Below, piece by piece: positions 1 to 10,025 of a stretch of DNA of 64,000 nucleotides. Positions within the stretch are counted from its first letter, which is position 1; each line of letters starts with the position of its first letter. Origin of the DNA: Flavobacterium succinicans (GTDB lineage: Bacteria; Bacteroidota; Bacteroidia; Flavobacteriales; Flavobacteriaceae); the NCBI RefSeq assembly GCF_001662485.1, contig NZ_JMTM01000017.1, forward strand, positions 496,001 through 560,000, in the 5' to 3' direction. The notes below the pieces were generated by a model that saw only the letters and a list, made by a program, of their open reading frames with translations, searched no databases and was not told the DNA's origin. The position numbers and the translations under genes are program-made.

Positions 1-2972
1 TGAGTACGATTAAGATGGGTTTTCATGAGCAAATCGGTAAAGCCAATGATTCCATTGAGTGGAGTTCTAATTTCGTGACTCATATTGGCTAGAAAATCAG
101 ATTTTGCCTTATTGGCAGCTTCCGCGAATTCTTTTTCTTTTAGAATGGTTTCTGTTTCTTTTTGGTTAGTGATGTCGAATAGAATACCTCCAATATATTC
201 TATAGTATTGTCTTTTTTAATTGCATCGCTAAATTCTTCTATCCAAATATATTGGCCTGATTTTTTTTTGATTCTGTATCGGTCATGATTAGGTTGTTTG
301 TTGTTGAAATTTCTGTTTTGTTTTTCGATTACGAGTTCTCTGTCTTCGGGATGTATTAAGTTGATTAAAAATATTTTTTGCTCTAAGAAATCATTTTTTG
401 AATAGCCGGTGAGTTTTTCAATAGAATCGGTTATGTATACTTTTGAGGCGTATTTATCAAATTTTGAGAGATAAACAGTTCCAGGAATATTATTGGCAAT
501 AAGTTTGAATTTTTCTTCACTTTTATGAATTAGTTTTTCATTTTTATCTCGTTCTAAGGCATATGAAATATTACTGGCCAATGTTTTTAAAATGAAACTT
601 TCTTCTTTGGACCAATTTCTTTCATAAGAACAATCATCCATACCAATGAATCCTGTAAGTTCATCATTATAAAAAATAGGTACAACCAAGATAGATTTAA
701 TGTCATTATCAATTAATAATTGTTTGAAAACGGAGTTTTTGAGTTTGCTGGTTTTGGTTTTAAATGTTTTTTTAATTGAGGCTTTACTAGTGATATCAAG
801 CAAAATCTCTTCATTAAAATTTTGTAATGGGGTGATTTGTAATGGTATTCCCTTTTTACCCCATTTGAATTTTTGTCGGATCAATTTGGTATTTGGGTCT
901 TTTTCATAATAGAACAAGTGATCGGCTTGCGTTGCATTGCCCATGATTTCAAAGGTGTCTTTAAACATCTCATTTAGGCTTTTGCTTAATAAGAATTTTT
1001 CTGTGCAAAGTGCCATTTCGGCCAGTAAATCACTTTTCTTTTGAAGCTTTTTCTCTGCTTCAAATTGTTTTTGTGTTGCTATGGCGAGGGAGAGTATATC
1101 AGCAATAGTTCTTGCAAAAGTAAGGTCTTCTTGGTCCCAATTTCGTTGATTGGTTGTAGTTTCGAACGATAAAACGCCAAGCAATTCACCATTAAGTAAA
1201 ATTGGGGTATCTATGGCAGATTTTATATTATGAATGCGGTAATAGGATTCGTAAAATTCATTGTTTTCGGCATCTCTGTTAACATTATCTTTATGCAGTT
1301 GAATGCCTTGCTTTATTTTTTGGGTATGAACTGGATAATCGTCTTTTTTTAATGTTATTTTCTTGCCAAAACTATGATTTTCTGCATAATAAATACACAT
1401 GCAAATAATTGTTTTTTCGCGATATCTCCAGTAACTTACTCGATCACAGTTAGAGATTTCCGAAGCGGTTTCAATGATATGCTTAACCACATTATCAATG
1501 TTTTGAAAGTCTCTAAAATTTATCGTAAATAAGTTCTTGATGGTTGCATTGTACAATTCAATTTTTTGTTGTCGCTTATTGTTTTTAAATTCGTTGTTTT
1601 TTATTCGTGTAATGTCTCTACCAATTCCAGAATAACCAATTATATTTCCGTTCTCTTCTTTTCTAACAATAACTTTTAGTGAGATCCAAATGCTTTCCCC
1701 AAATTTGGTGTTTATTGGGAATTCAACTAATGGATAGTTAGTGTTTTTTTCGAAAAGCGTTTTAATTTCATGAAAATAATCGGTACTAATTATTGATGTA
1801 AAATTTTTCCCTAGCAGTTCATCTTCATCATATTGAAGCGTTTTTAGAGAGAAATCATTAATGAAGGTAAAATTTCCTCGCGTGTTGGTTTCAAATATAA
1901 GATCATTAGCATTTTGAATAATATCTTTGTATTTATTGTGTATGTTTCTTTGTTCTGTAACATCTTGTCCTATGCCTACGATAATATTGTCAGCAAACTT
2001 TTTGTCTGTCCACTGAATAAATTTATAGGATCCATTTTTACATTTTAATTTTCGGATGTAAATTTTTCCATCTACGAAAACATCATTATAGGGCAGTCCA
2101 ACAAAATCAGGATCTTCTGTCAATCTCCAAAACTCAAAACCCATTACTTCTTTGGGCGTATATCCAAGAATTTTTTCAATCGTATCACTACAATAAATTA
2201 CCTCACCTTGATGATTGCAAGCAAAAGTTAGTGAGTTTCCTTTATTTATGATTTCTTTAATAAAATCATTCTCTTTTGTTTGTGCGTCATCAATAGTTTT
2301 GCGAATAAAATTTACAATAATTACTATAAGTGAATTGATTAATAGCTTAATTCCAACGGGTTTTGGGATGGTCTCTAAAAAAGTAAACAAACAAATCGAA
2401 ACTATTGTTAATCCAATAAAATAACCATAGAGTCTAGACTTTTTTAAGATATCAAATGATAAAAAAAGCAATATCGTGAAAGCGATTTTAGGAATAAAAT
2501 CGGTTTGGTGTTCAATAAGATTTAAAGTAACATAAATGAAATAGAAGACGAAAGTTGTGACAAATACAGTTTTGATGTTGTTATAGATATAGGGTACTTT
2601 TTTTGATATAAAGTAGGTAAATAAAATAACTAACGCGATCGCTGTATTTTGATACAATAAACTTTGTGGGCGTATTTGGAAATAATCAAAAAACAATTCC
2701 AAGGCAATTATAAAAGTACCAAAAAGGAGTAAACATATCTGAAACTCTTCCTTCCCTATGGCTTTGCCATGTAAAGCATTATTCTTTTTTATTTTTTTAA
2801 AGGATATATAAATGTATACAAGTAAAACAATAAAAAAAGTAAACACTAAAAATTCAAAATCTTTATGACTAATCTTACTTAATGAAGATTTTAAATCGCT
2901 AGTCCATAGGGTGATAGTCCAACTTTTGAGGGTTAGTTTATGGATGACAGTATATAAAAGTCTGATATACAA
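1..2972 (-). CDS. Multi-PAS/GAF sensor histidine kinase, C-terminus cut by window edge
   Basis: One reading frame stays open from a TGA just upstream of 2990 to base 1, giving about 990 visible residues. In order they show an N-terminal region with several hydrophobic helices (about 2330-2890), two PAS domains (about 1610-2270), two GAF-like domains (about 560-1560; 'CDRVSYWRY', '[12 protein letters not shown]'), a third PAS (about 170-530) and the start of a HisKA domain with the H-box '[11 protein letters not shown]' near base 80. The kinase ATPase domain, and any receiver domain, lie outside the window. No ATG occurs in the first 270 codons. The TTG at 2972, about 55 bases below a TAnnTTTG box, is the best start but is unproven. 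The signal sensed is unknown. Confidence is high for the family and low for the exact start. Confidence 0.85.
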   Translation of the reverse strand, partial: MYIRLLYTVIHKLTLKSWTITLWTSDLKSSLSKISHKDFEFLVFTFFIVLLVYIYISFKKIKKNNALHGKAIGKEEFQICLLLFGTFIIALELFFDYFQIRPQSLLYQNTAIALVILFTYFISKKVPYIYNNIKTVFVTTFVFYFIYVTLNLIEHQTDFIPKIAFTILLFLSFDILKKSRLYGYFIGLTIVSICLFTFLETIPKPVGIKLLINSLIVIIVNFIRKTIDDAQTKENDFIKEIINKGNSLTFACNHQGEVIYCSDTIEKILGYTPKEVMGFEFWRLTEDPDFVGLPYNDVFVDGKIYIRKLKCKNGSYKFIQWTDKKFADNIIVGIGQDVTEQRNIHNKYKDIIQNANDLIFETNTRGNFTFINDFSLKTLQYDEDELLGKNFTSIISTDYFHEIKTLFEKNTNYPLVEFPINTKFGESIWISLKVIVRKEENGNIIGYSGIGRDITRIKNNEFKNNKRQQKIELYNATIKNLFTINFRDFQNIDNVVKHIIETASEISNCDRVSYWRYREKTIICMCIYYAENHSFGKKITLKKDDYPVHTQKIKQGIQLHKDNVNRDAENNEFYESYYRIHNIKSAIDTPILLNGELLGVLSFETTTNQRNWDQEDLTFARTIADILSLAIATQKQFEAEKKLQKKSDLLAEMALCTEKFLLSKSLNEMFKDTFEIMGNATQADHLFYYEKDPNTKLIRQKFKWGKKGIPLQITPLQNFNEEILLDITSKASIKKTFKTKTSKLKNSVFKQLLIDNDIKSILVVPIFYNDELTGFIGMDDCSYERNWSKEESFILKTLASNISYALERDKNEKLIHKSEEKFKLIANNIPGTVYLSKFDKYASKVYITDSIEKLTGYSKNDFLEQKIFLINLIHPEDRELVIEKQNRNFNNKQPNHDRYRIKKKSGQYIWIEEFSDAIKKDNTIEYIGGILFDITNQKETETILKEKEFAEAANKAKSDFLANMSHEIRTPLNGIIGFTDLLMKTHLNRT

Positions 2973-3027
2973 TGTTATCGCAGTGCTTTGGGTTTGTGGT
3001 ACTTTATTTAGTCCTAGAAAAGGAAGT

Positions 3028-3035
3028 CAAAAGTA
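3028..3035 (-). promoter_or_regulatory. Bacteroidetes -7 box (TACTTTTG)
   Basis: The minus strand reads TACTTTTG, a full match to the TAnnTTTG -7 element used by the Bacteroidetes primary sigma factor. It lies about 55 bases before the proposed TTG start of the histidine kinase. No convincing -33 element was found, so this is a single-box match. Confidence 0.35.
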
Positions 3036-3097
3036 GAATATTATCACATATAAGTTTACTAAATAGTTAAAAAAATGTCATCTTTTTTTTTTAATCG

Positions 3098-3850
3098 TTA
3101 TACAGTTTCTTCGGAACTACTTACTTGATTGTAAATGGTATAAACAACCGAAATTAAAAAGGGATAAGTGAAAAACACGCCAATACAGAAGGCAAAAAGA
3201 CCTAAAAATGTACCAATGATTGCCACAGTGACAAGCATTAAAATTGCTATAGGTTGTTTGGTAACTATTGCAGTACTTGTTTTTATCGATTCAATAGTAG
3301 AACAATTGCCTAAAACAATCAAGGGAACAGTCAAAAGAGTAACAAAACTGATGATTATAGTCAAAATAATTCCAACGAAAGAAAGTCCGATTTCTTCAAA
3401 AACAAGACTAAGGCCATTAGTAGCTAAATTGATAAGAAAGGTTACAGCAACAATTGGGACAAATTGACGAGAAGTGTACATTGAAAATAAACCAGAAACA
3501 CCAAAAGAAGTGTCTTTTTCGGCAGCATCGGCCATTTTGTAAAAACTAGCCATAAATGGACTTAATAGACAGGTAGAAAGAATAGAAAAGCCCGTAGAAT
3601 ACCAAATATAAGGCTTGGTTTGTAATAATTTCTGGAAGTTTTCTATAGATCTTTCATTGATGTTTTCAACACCAATAATGCTTACAGATACTGCACTTAA
3701 AAAGATAACAAAGAAAAAAAGGAAAACAAAAAGAGCCAATCCTGCATACAAAACTATTTTTTTATAATTGGCAAAAGAATGATTCAATACCTTTTCGAAT
3801 TCCAAAGTATTGTTGTATTTGTTGGTTTCAGTTGGTTTTTGGGTAAGCAT
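3098..3850 (-). CDS. Polytopic inner-membrane protein of unknown function
   Basis: A 250-aa protein with about five or six hydrophobic segments: residues around 33-60, 88-108, 130-155, 160-190 and 200-235. It has a short polar N-terminus and no catalytic motif that I recognise. The overall character resembles flavobacterial membrane proteins that databases often mislabel as beta-carotene monooxygenases, but no function can be read from the sequence. It follows the nitroreductase gene on the same strand after about 20 bases, so it is probably the last gene of the aldehyde dehydrogenase/nitroreductase transcript. Confidence 0.7.
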   Translation of the reverse strand: MLTQKPTETNKYNNTLEFEKVLNHSFANYKKIVLYAGLALFVFLFFFVIFLSAVSVSIIGVENINERSIENFQKLLQTKPYIWYSTGFSILSTCLLSPFMASFYKMADAAEKDTSFGVSGLFSMYTSRQFVPIVAVTFLINLATNGLSLVFEEIGLSFVGIILTIIISFVTLLTVPLIVLGNCSTIESIKTSTAIVTKQPIAILMLVTVAIIGTFLGLFAFCIGVFFTYPFLISVVYTIYNQVSSSEETV

Positions 3851-3872
3851 AAGTAACGTTTTTTATGGTTGA

Positions 3873-4604
3873 TTATAATTTAAAATAGACTTGATCGAAA
3901 GGGACTCTAAAGCGTTCGCCATAGATACCGTTTTCATCACGGATTCCGCAGCCAAGGATCATATTGATTTCGCTGCTGCTAGGTAATCCTATGATTTCTT
4001 TTACTCTTAAGGAATCAAATCCTTCCATGGGACAAGTGTCGTAATTTATTGCTGCCATGCTAATCATAAAGTTTTGAGCAGCCAAAGCAGCGCTTTTGTG
4101 CGCTACGATTCGCATATCGCTTTGTCGTGCTTGTCTGTAAATGGGTTTAAATAAACCAATACATTGAAAAGCTACGTATTTTATTCTACCAAGAATTCCC
4201 CAAAAATCGGTATAAATCGTTGGGATAATTTTTTGGTAATAGTTCAAGGCAAATTTTTCTCTTTTTGTATAGTCGGATTCCTTTTTGTCTCCGAATTGTG
4301 TTTTCAAAAAGGCAATATTCGCTTCTTTTCTTTTTCGCCATAAATCTTTTCGTGCTACCACAATCACCAATTGATTGGCTGTTTTTGCGGCATTTTGATC
4401 AAAACTAGCTTTGGCGATTTCTTGTATTTTATCAGGATTTATGATATGATAAAATTCCCAAAGCTGCATATTGCTGCTAGTGGCTGCCAAAGTGGCTAAT
4501 GCAATACATTGTTTTACTTTTTCTTCATCAATGGCCTCTTTTTTAAAAACACGAACAGATCTTCGGTAGTGAATGGCCTCACTTACTGTTTTTTCTACAG
4601 CCAT
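3873..4604 (-). CDS. Nitroreductase family protein
   Basis: A 243-aa FMN-dependent nitroreductase-fold protein. The N-terminal 'HYRRSVRVFKKEAIDEEKVKQCI' region is the typical flavin-phosphate-binding start of the family. The segment 'AAQNFMISMAAINYDTCPMEGFD' matches the conserved active-site/dimer region (A-x-x-N-x-M ... D-x-C-P-M-E-G-F). It probably reduces nitro compounds, quinones or enones with NAD(P)H; the real substrate is unknown. Its start overlaps the end of the upstream aldehyde dehydrogenase gene by 10 bases, implying translational coupling. A second nitroreductase (38283-38939) is of a different subgroup. Confidence 0.88.
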   Translation of the reverse strand: MAVEKTVSEAIHYRRSVRVFKKEAIDEEKVKQCIALATLAATSSNMQLWEFYHIINPDKIQEIAKASFDQNAAKTANQLVIVVARKDLWRKRKEANIAFLKTQFGDKKESDYTKREKFALNYYQKIIPTIYTDFWGILGRIKYVAFQCIGLFKPIYRQARQSDMRIVAHKSAALAAQNFMISMAAINYDTCPMEGFDSLRVKEIIGLPSSSEINMILGCGIRDENGIYGERFRVPFDQVYFKL

Positions 4605-5923
4605 TGTAATAGTTTTTTTATAGATTGTAATTTGTCTTTGTAAGGGGCATATCGCATGGGTAAATCCAACCAGTTTGCTTTCTTAACGATTCCTTTTTTA
4701 TGTGAAAAAACATCAAAACTTAATCGACCGTGATACGCTCCAATACCACTATGACCTACACCTCCAAAGGGTAATCTTTGGTTAGAAAAATGCACCACAG
4801 TATCATTAATGCATCCGCCACCAAAAGAATATTTTTTCATGATTTCTTTTCCAAAAGCCTTATCTTCTGTAAATACATATAGCGCTAGTGGTTTTTCATA
4901 ATTAGCTATTATTGCTTTTAGTTCATTTGGATCATTATAAGTAAGCAATGGTAGTAAAGGACCAAAGATCTCGTCTTGCATGACTAAGCTATCCAATGAA
5001 GTTTCTTCAATAAGGGTAGGGGCAATATAACAATCTTCAATATCCGATTCACCACCAATAAGGACTTTTTGTGAGTCAATCATATTGACCAATCGGAGCC
5101 AGTTCTTTTCATTCACAATTCTAGCAAAATCAGGAGATTTTTGTGGGTCTTCTCCGTAGGCTTTTTGAATTTCAATTTTCATATAGTCAACAAAATGACT
5201 TTTCATGTCTTTTTGTATAAGGATATAATCGGGAGCAATACAAGTTTGTCCTGCATTGATGAATTTGCCCCAAACAATTCGTTTTGCAGCAAGTTTTAAA
5301 TTGGCAGTTTCGTCGATGATGCAAGGGTTTTTTCCGCCTAATTCTAAAGTTACTGGAGTCAAATGTTCTGCCGCAGCTTTGGCCACCACTTTACCTACGG
5401 GTACACTGCCCGTAAAAAAGATATAATCCCAGCGTTGCGATAAGAGTTTTTGAGCGACTTCAACGCCACCGTTTTCTAATTTTACATGACTTACGTGAAA
5501 AACTTTTTCAATTATTTTTTTAATTACTGCTGCCGTATTTGGCGTTAGCTCCGATGGTTTTAGAACCACCTGATTTCCTGCCGCTACAGCGGATACTAAT
5601 GGACAAAGTGCCAATTGAAAAGGATAGTTCCAAGGAGCAATAATTAATACTTTCCCGTAAGGTTCTCTTAAAATATAATCAGTGGAAGGAAAATTTAAAA
5701 TAGAAGGCCATATCCTTTCTGGTTTAGCCCATTTATAGAGATTTTTTATAGTGTCTTTTAGTTCTGTAATGACATAATTAGTTTCTGTCAATACGGCTTC
5801 AAAAGCGGGTTTTTTGAAATCATCATACAGCGCTTGTACGATTTCGTCTTCTAGTAACACAATAGTATTGAGTAATTTTACTAATGTTTCTTTTCTAAAA
5901 GCTAAACTGGTTTTGTAATTCAT
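4595..5923 (-). CDS. Aldehyde dehydrogenase (ALDH3-like)
   Basis: A 442-aa NAD(P)-dependent aldehyde dehydrogenase. The visible landmarks are the nucleotide-binding 'APWNYPF' (residues 96-102), 'FTGSVPVGK' (170-178), the catalytic glutamate in 'LELGGKNP' (E194) and the catalytic cysteine in 'NAGQTCIAP' (C228). The short length (family ALDH3 is about 450-480 aa) and the absence of the N-terminal extension of ALDH1/2 place it in the class 3 group, which oxidises medium- to long-chain and aromatic aldehydes. The gene is first in a minus-strand pair with the nitroreductase, suggesting joint detoxification of reactive aldehydes and quinones (inference). Confidence 0.92.
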   Translation of the reverse strand: MNYKTSLAFRKETLVKLLNTIVLLEDEIVQALYDDFKKPAFEAVLTETNYVITELKDTIKNLYKWAKPERIWPSILNFPSTDYILREPYGKVLIIAPWNYPFQLALCPLVSAVAAGNQVVLKPSELTPNTAAVIKKIIEKVFHVSHVKLENGGVEVAQKLLSQRWDYIFFTGSVPVGKVVAKAAAEHLTPVTLELGGKNPCIIDETANLKLAAKRIVWGKFINAGQTCIAPDYILIQKDMKSHFVDYMKIEIQKAYGEDPQKSPDFARIVNEKNWLRLVNMIDSQKVLIGGESDIEDCYIAPTLIEETSLDSLVMQDEIFGPLLPLLTYNDPNELKAIIANYEKPLALYVFTEDKAFGKEIMKKYSFGGGCINDTVVHFSNQRLPFGGVGHSGIGAYHGRLSFDVFSHKKGIVKKANWLDLPMRYAPYKDKLQSIKKLLQWL

Positions 5924-5994
5924 TGCTACAGTGATGAAATTAGGTACTGCAAGTTAATTTTTAAAAACTTAAAAAAGAATTTTTTTTACAAAAA

Positions 5995-6684
5995 TCAAAT
6001 GGCTTTCCAAATAACATCGTCAGGAACGGGCGCTGTAATTGATAACGGTTCCTTTGAAACGGGATGAACAAAGACCAATTTTCGGGCGTGTAAATGGATG
6101 CCGCCATCAGGATTGCTTCGGTCAAAACCATATTTCAAATCGCCTTTTATTGGACAATTTATTGCAGCTAATTGCGCTCTAATTTGGTGATGTCTTCCAG
6201 TGTGTAGATTGATTTCCAAAGCGAAATAGTTCGTGAGTTCTTTGATAATGGTATAGTCCAAACTCGCCAATTTGCTATCAGGAACTTCTTTGGTATGTGC
6301 TTTTGAAGTATTGTTTTTTTCGTTTCTTTTGAGGTAATGAACCAATTGGGCTTGCGGTTTTTCGGGTTTATTCTTAACCACAGCCCAATAGGTTTTTTTA
6401 GTTTCTCGGTTGCTAAACAGTTCATTCATTCGGGTCAACGCTTTGCTGGTTCTAGCAAAAACGACAATTCCCGTTGTGGGTCTGTCTAACCGATGTACAA
6501 TGCCCAGAAAAACTTCTCCAGGTTTGTTGTATTTTTCTTTAAGGTATTCTTTGACTACTTCCGAAAGCGGTTTGTCGCCTGTTTTATCTCCTTGTACCAA
6601 ATCGCCCACTCGTTTGTTCACTACAATCAAATGATTGTCTTCGTGAAGGACTTGAAGATTGTTTTTGGTAGAGATAATTTTCAT
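5995..6684 (-). CDS. RluA-family pseudouridine synthase
   Basis: A 229-aa RNA pseudouridine synthase. The signature 'HRLDRPTTGIVVFARTSKA' contains the catalytic aspartate (D67), and 'NLHTGRHHQIRAQLA' is the conserved RNA/uridine-binding motif near the C-terminus. There is no N-terminal S4 domain; the protein starts directly at the catalytic domain, as in the short RluA/TruC-like members. The target (23S rRNA or tRNA uridine) cannot be decided from the sequence. The gene starts 5 bases after the panB stop codon on the same strand, so the two are probably co-transcribed. Confidence 0.93.
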   Translation of the reverse strand: MKIISTKNNLQVLHEDNHLIVVNKRVGDLVQGDKTGDKPLSEVVKEYLKEKYNKPGEVFLGIVHRLDRPTTGIVVFARTSKALTRMNELFSNRETKKTYWAVVKNKPEKPQAQLVHYLKRNEKNNTSKAHTKEVPDSKLASLDYTIIKELTNYFALEINLHTGRHHQIRAQLAAINCPIKGDLKYGFDRSNPDGGIHLHARKLVFVHPVSKEPLSITAPVPDDVIWKAI

Positions 6685-6689
6685 TTGGA

Positions 6690-7508
6690 TTAGTACTGTT
6701 CGTTAGGGTTAGGGAAATCTTGCGATTTTACATCGCTTACATAGCTACTTATAGCTGTGGTCATTTGCTCATACAAATTCAAATATCGACGTAAGAATCG
6801 TGGACTGAATTCGTTGTTCATTCCCAACATATCGTGAATTACCAATACTTGTCCGTCAACGCCACCACCAGCACCAATTCCGATAACAGGAATAGAAATG
6901 CTTTTGGCTACTTTTTCAGCTAAGTGCGCAGGTATTTTTTCAAGTACCAAAGCAAAACAACCTAATTTTTCTAGCATTTGAGCATCTTCGATTAATTTTT
7001 CAGCTTCAGCTTCTTCTTTGGCTCTTACCGTATAAGTTCCAAATTTATAGATAGATTGTGGGGTTAAACCCAAGTGTCCCATTACTGGAATACCAGCATT
7101 TAATATTTTTTTGATGGATTCTTTAATTTCTTTTCCTCCTTCTAATTTTACAGCGTGTCCTCCACTTTCTTTCATAATTCGTATAGAAGAACGCAGCGCT
7201 TCTTTTGGGTCGGATTGGTAGCTACCAAAGGGTAAATCAACTACTACTAAAGCTCGTTCTACCGCTCTAACAACAGAAGAAGCGTGATAAATCATTTGGT
7301 CTAGAGTAATTGGCAAAGTGGTTTCGTGACCTGCCATCACATTGGAAGCAGAATCGCCTACTAAAATAACATCAATACCAGCGGTATCAACTATTTTGGC
7401 CATAGTGTAATCATAAGCCGTAAGCATTGAGATTTTTTCGCCATTGGCTTTCATCTCAATTAAGGATTTGGTCGTAATTCTTTTGTAATCTTTTTTGGCT
7501 ACTGACAT
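6690..7508 (-). CDS. panB: 3-methyl-2-oxobutanoate hydroxymethyltransferase
   Basis: Ketopantoate hydroxymethyltransferase, the first step of pantothenate/coenzyme A synthesis: 5,10-methylene-THF + 2-oxoisovalerate to ketopantoate. '[16 protein letters not shown]', '[21 protein letters not shown]' (metal-binding Asp and substrate loop) and '[10 protein letters not shown]' are diagnostic PanB segments, and the C-terminal '[20 protein letters not shown]' contains the conserved glycine-rich loop. The frame extends upstream to 7535, but starting at the internal ATG at 7508 ('[10 protein letters not shown]') gives 272 aa, near the usual 264-280. The gene lies directly upstream of the rluA-like gene with a 5-base gap. 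Confidence 0.95.
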   Translation of the reverse strand: MSVAKKDYKRITTKSLIEMKANGEKISMLTAYDYTMAKIVDTAGIDVILVGDSASNVMAGHETTLPITLDQMIYHASSVVRAVERALVVVDLPFGSYQSDPKEALRSSIRIMKESGGHAVKLEGGKEIKESIKKILNAGIPVMGHLGLTPQSIYKFGTYTVRAKEEAEAEKLIEDAQMLEKLGCFALVLEKIPAHLAEKVAKSISIPVIGIGAGGGVDGQVLVIHDMLGMNNEFSPRFLRRYLNLYEQMTTAISSYVSDVKSQDFPNPNEQY

Positions 7509-7720
7509 ACCTTTTGTGTTTAATTTTGGGTGCAAAAGTACTAAAATTGTATAGGTTTCTGAGTACTATCTTCTTTTTATATTTTTTCTTGTAAGCCGTC
7601 TTTATTTAAAAGGAGGTAGATTTCTTAAATCCTTTTTTATTTTCTTATTTTACTACTCTTTAAATCTTCATCTCTTAAAATGAATGTTAGGAGATTCAAA
7701 ACGTTATAAATAAAATTAGT

Positions 7721-8152
7721 ATGCGAAAATTTATTGTAGGAATGTTGGTGTTGTTCGGAATGACTACCCAAGCTCAAAATCTGGAAGTGCAGCAAACCAT
7801 AGAAATTTTTTTCAAGGGATTTCACTCTAGAGATTCTCTTGCGATTCAAAAAGTGTGTTCCGATAAAATGGGTTTGCAATCAATAGCAGAGAATGCGAAA
7901 GGCAGTCAATTTTCAACACAAACGGCTGCAAAATTTTATAAATCCATCGCTTCAATCCCCAATACAATGCAGTTTGAAGAGCGATTATTAGGTCATACGA
8001 TTCATATAGATGGCGTTATGGCTATCGATTGGATGCCTTATGAATTTTATGTCAATGGGAAAAAAAGCCATTCGGGTGTCAATGTTTTTACGTTGTATAA
8101 AGACAATGGCCAATGGAAAATTGTAGCGATTATCGATACAAGACGAAAGTAA
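7721..8152 (+). CDS. Secreted NTF2-like protein
   Basis: A 143-aa protein with a clear N-terminal signal peptide (basic MRK, hydrophobic core, cleavage near 'TQA-QN'). The mature part, 'EIFFKGFHSRDSLAIQKVCSDKM' through 'YEFYVNGKKSHSGVNVFTLYKDNGQWKIVAIIDTRR', has the cone-fold layout of the NTF2/SnoaL superfamily: an N-terminal helix pair, then beta strands ending in a W-K-I-x-x-I-x-D motif. No catalytic residues can be assigned. It lies 36 bases upstream of the sigma-54 activator on the same strand, but nothing else links it to potassium transport. Confidence 0.75.
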   Translation: MRKFIVGMLVLFGMTTQAQNLEVQQTIEIFFKGFHSRDSLAIQKVCSDKMGLQSIAENAKGSQFSTQTAAKFYKSIASIPNTMQFEERLLGHTIHIDGVMAIDWMPYEFYVNGKKSHSGVNVFTLYKDNGQWKIVAIIDTRRK

Positions 8153-8188
8153 ATACAGTAATTTTGCTTTTTTAATTCACTACCTATT

Positions 8189-9526
8189 TTGAAAAAAATC
8201 CTAATTATAGACGACGAAGAAAAACTACGCGGTTTACTCGCTCGCATCATAAAATCTGAAAATTTTGACGTTTTAGAAGCAGGTGATCTAAAATCTGGTT
8301 TGAAAAAACTAGAGCAAAATGCCATCGATGTGGTGCTGTGCGATGTCAAATTACCCGATGGGAGCGGAGTCGATTTTGTGCCTCAATTAAAAAAAGCAGA
8401 TCCGTTAGTCGAAGTTATTTTGCTTACTGCTTATGGTAATATTGCCGATGGTGTGCAAGCTATGAAAAACGGTGCTTTTGATTATATTGTCAAAGGCGAT
8501 GACAATGACAAAATTATTCCGCTATTGTACAAAGCGCTAGAAAAAGTGGCGCTACAGAAAAAAGTGCAACAATTGGAACAACGCATTGGAGCACAATTTT
8601 CTTTTGAATCCATACTTGGAAAATCCAAAGCTTTGGAGCAAGTTATTGAATTGGCTAAGAAAGTAGCTCAAACCGATTCTACGGTTTTGTTAACTGGTGA
8701 AACGGGAACTGGGAAAGAAGTTTTTGCGCAAGCCATACACGAAAATAGCAAGCGCGTAGGTAAATCCTTTGTAGCGTTGAATTGCAGTACTTTTGGTAAA
8801 GAAATTTTAGAAAGTGAGTTGTTCGGTCACAAGCAAGGGGCTTTTACTGGGGCGCTAAAAGACAAAAAAGGATTCATTGAAGAAGCCAATGGAGGGACAC
8901 TGTTTTTAGACGAAATTGGCGAAATGCCACTTGAGTTGCAAGTCAAATTATTACGGGTTTTAGAAACCAATGAATACATTCCTTTGGGAGACACTACTCC
9001 AAGAAAATCCAATTTCCGATTGATTGCGGCGACCAATCGTGATTTGAAACAAGAAAGTGAAGCGCATCATTTTCGTTCGGATTTGTATTTCCGATTGAAT
9101 ATTTTTGAAATCCACCTTCCGCCATTGCGAGAGAGAGTGAAAGATATCACCGTTTTAACTTCTTTTTTTGTGGCACAGTTTGCCGAAAAAACCAATAAGA
9201 AAAAGCTACATATTGGTGCCAATTTTATCCAAAAATTAGAGGAGTACCAATGGCCTGGAAATATACGCGAATTGAAAAATGTGATTGAGCGTTCGGTGAT
9301 TTTGGTCAATGGCGATACCTTGACGCAAGACGTTTTACCTTATGAGATTCAGCACCAGCAAGAACATTCTAATAAAAGTGCCTCGGCTTTGGCAATGCAA
9401 ACCATCGAAAAAGGGCATATTCAAAAAGTATTAGCTTACACCAAAGGCAACAAAGCAGAGGCGGCAAGATTACTCGAAATTGGAATTGCCACTTTGTACC
9501 GAAAAATTGAAGAATACAAGCTGTAA
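8189..9526 (+). CDS. NtrC-type sigma-54-dependent response regulator
   Basis: A 445-aa three-domain activator. The receiver domain (residues 1-120) has the acidic pair D8/D9, phosphoacceptor D52 ('LCDVKLPDG') and 'LLTAYG'. The AAA+ domain (about 135-365) shows Walker A 'GETGTGKE', the sigma-54 contact loop 'GAFTGA', Walker B 'GGTLFLDEIGEM' and 'FRSDLYFRLN'. The Fis-type helix-turn-helix is at the C-terminus ('NKAEAARLLEIGIATLYRKIEEY'). The start is a TTG. An intrinsic terminator follows, then a -24/-12 promoter ahead of the kdp genes, so it is the probable activator of that operon in place of the OmpR-like KdpE of Proteobacteria (inference from position). Its partner kinase is probably the one at 17403-19121. 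Confidence 0.95.
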   Translation: MKKILIIDDEEKLRGLLARIIKSENFDVLEAGDLKSGLKKLEQNAIDVVLCDVKLPDGSGVDFVPQLKKADPLVEVILLTAYGNIADGVQAMKNGAFDYIVKGDDNDKIIPLLYKALEKVALQKKVQQLEQRIGAQFSFESILGKSKALEQVIELAKKVAQTDSTVLLTGETGTGKEVFAQAIHENSKRVGKSFVALNCSTFGKEILESELFGHKQGAFTGALKDKKGFIEEANGGTLFLDEIGEMPLELQVKLLRVLETNEYIPLGDTTPRKSNFRLIAATNRDLKQESEAHHFRSDLYFRLNIFEIHLPPLRERVKDITVLTSFFVAQFAEKTNKKKLHIGANFIQKLEEYQWPGNIRELKNVIERSVILVNGDTLTQDVLPYEIQHQQEHSNKSASALAMQTIEKGHIQKVLAYTKGNKAEAARLLEIGIATLYRKIEEYKL

Positions 9527-9578
9527 AACTGCCCTTATCTAGTTCAGTAATTAGCATACAATCCTATCATTTCAATAA

Positions 9579-9606
9579 AAGCTTATCATTTTGATAGGCT
9601 TTTTTT
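9579..9606 (+). terminator. Rho-independent terminator after the sigma-54 activator gene
   Basis: A 10-bp stem (9579-9588 with 9592-9601, one G-U pair), a TTT loop and a run of seven T's. It separates the regulator transcript from the kdp structural operon, which therefore needs its own promoter. Confidence 0.75.
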
Positions 9607-9686
9607 ATGTCCTATTCCAAGGGATTTTTTGCAATCCTTTTGTTAACAATGTTTTAGAGTGTTTGGTGTTTTTTCGGAACAACTTT

Positions 9687-9702
9687 TGGCATAAGCACAG
9701 CA
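9687..9702 (+). promoter_or_regulatory. Putative sigma-54 (-24/-12) promoter of the kdp operon
   Basis: The 16 bases read TGGCAT-AAGCA-CAGCA. The invariant GG (9688-9689) and GC (9700-9701) are 10 bases apart, exactly the spacing of the sigma-54 consensus TGGCAC-N5-TTGCA. Transcription would begin near 9713, only about 9 bases before the ATG at 9722. The gene immediately upstream encodes a sigma-54 activator, which makes the match more credible. The -12 half is imperfect (CAGCA for TTGCA). Confidence 0.6.
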
Positions 9703-9721
9703 CAACATAAAAATCATTGTT

Positions 9722-10003
9722 ATGAAAAATCAGATTACCAATGTATACAAACAAGCCGAACGTTTCGCAGCGATTACCAAAACGGCTATCATTTTAGGAA
9801 ATATTTCAAGGGCTAAAAAATGTCTTTCGGTGGCTGAATCTCTTTTTGTTTCAGGAACGAAAGAAACTCAAAATGCCATTTCGAATGTCTATGTATTTTC
9901 TATTTCCCAGTTTATGGAACTGCGTCACTGTAGTATCTCGAACTTTTTCCCGCCATTGTTAAAGGCGGAATATGTTAAACAAATCAATACTTCAGGAGTT
10001 TAA
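9722..10003 (+). CDS. Kdp-operon 93-aa protein of unknown function
   Basis: First gene after the putative sigma-54 promoter and just ahead of the kdp micro-ORFs. The 93-aa product is soluble and mainly helical. It has an N-terminal half rich in Ala/Lys ('YKQAERFAAITKTAIILGNISRAKKCLSVAE') and a C-terminal half with 'ISQFMELRHCSISNFFPP'. There is no signal peptide or membrane helix. The start follows the promoter by a very short leader. I do not recognise a named family. Its position as first gene of the operon suggests a cytosolic accessory or regulatory role in potassium uptake (inference). Confidence 0.65.
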   Translation: MKNQITNVYKQAERFAAITKTAIILGNISRAKKCLSVAESLFVSGTKETQNAISNVYVFSISQFMELRHCSISNFFPPLLKAEYVKQINTSGV

Positions 10004-10025
10004 ATCTAATCTAAATTTTAATAAA

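Noticed and set aside
700..2424. Short plus-strand frames inside the left-edge histidine kinase
   Set aside because: They are antisense to a long coding frame with clear PAS/GAF domains; shadow frames.
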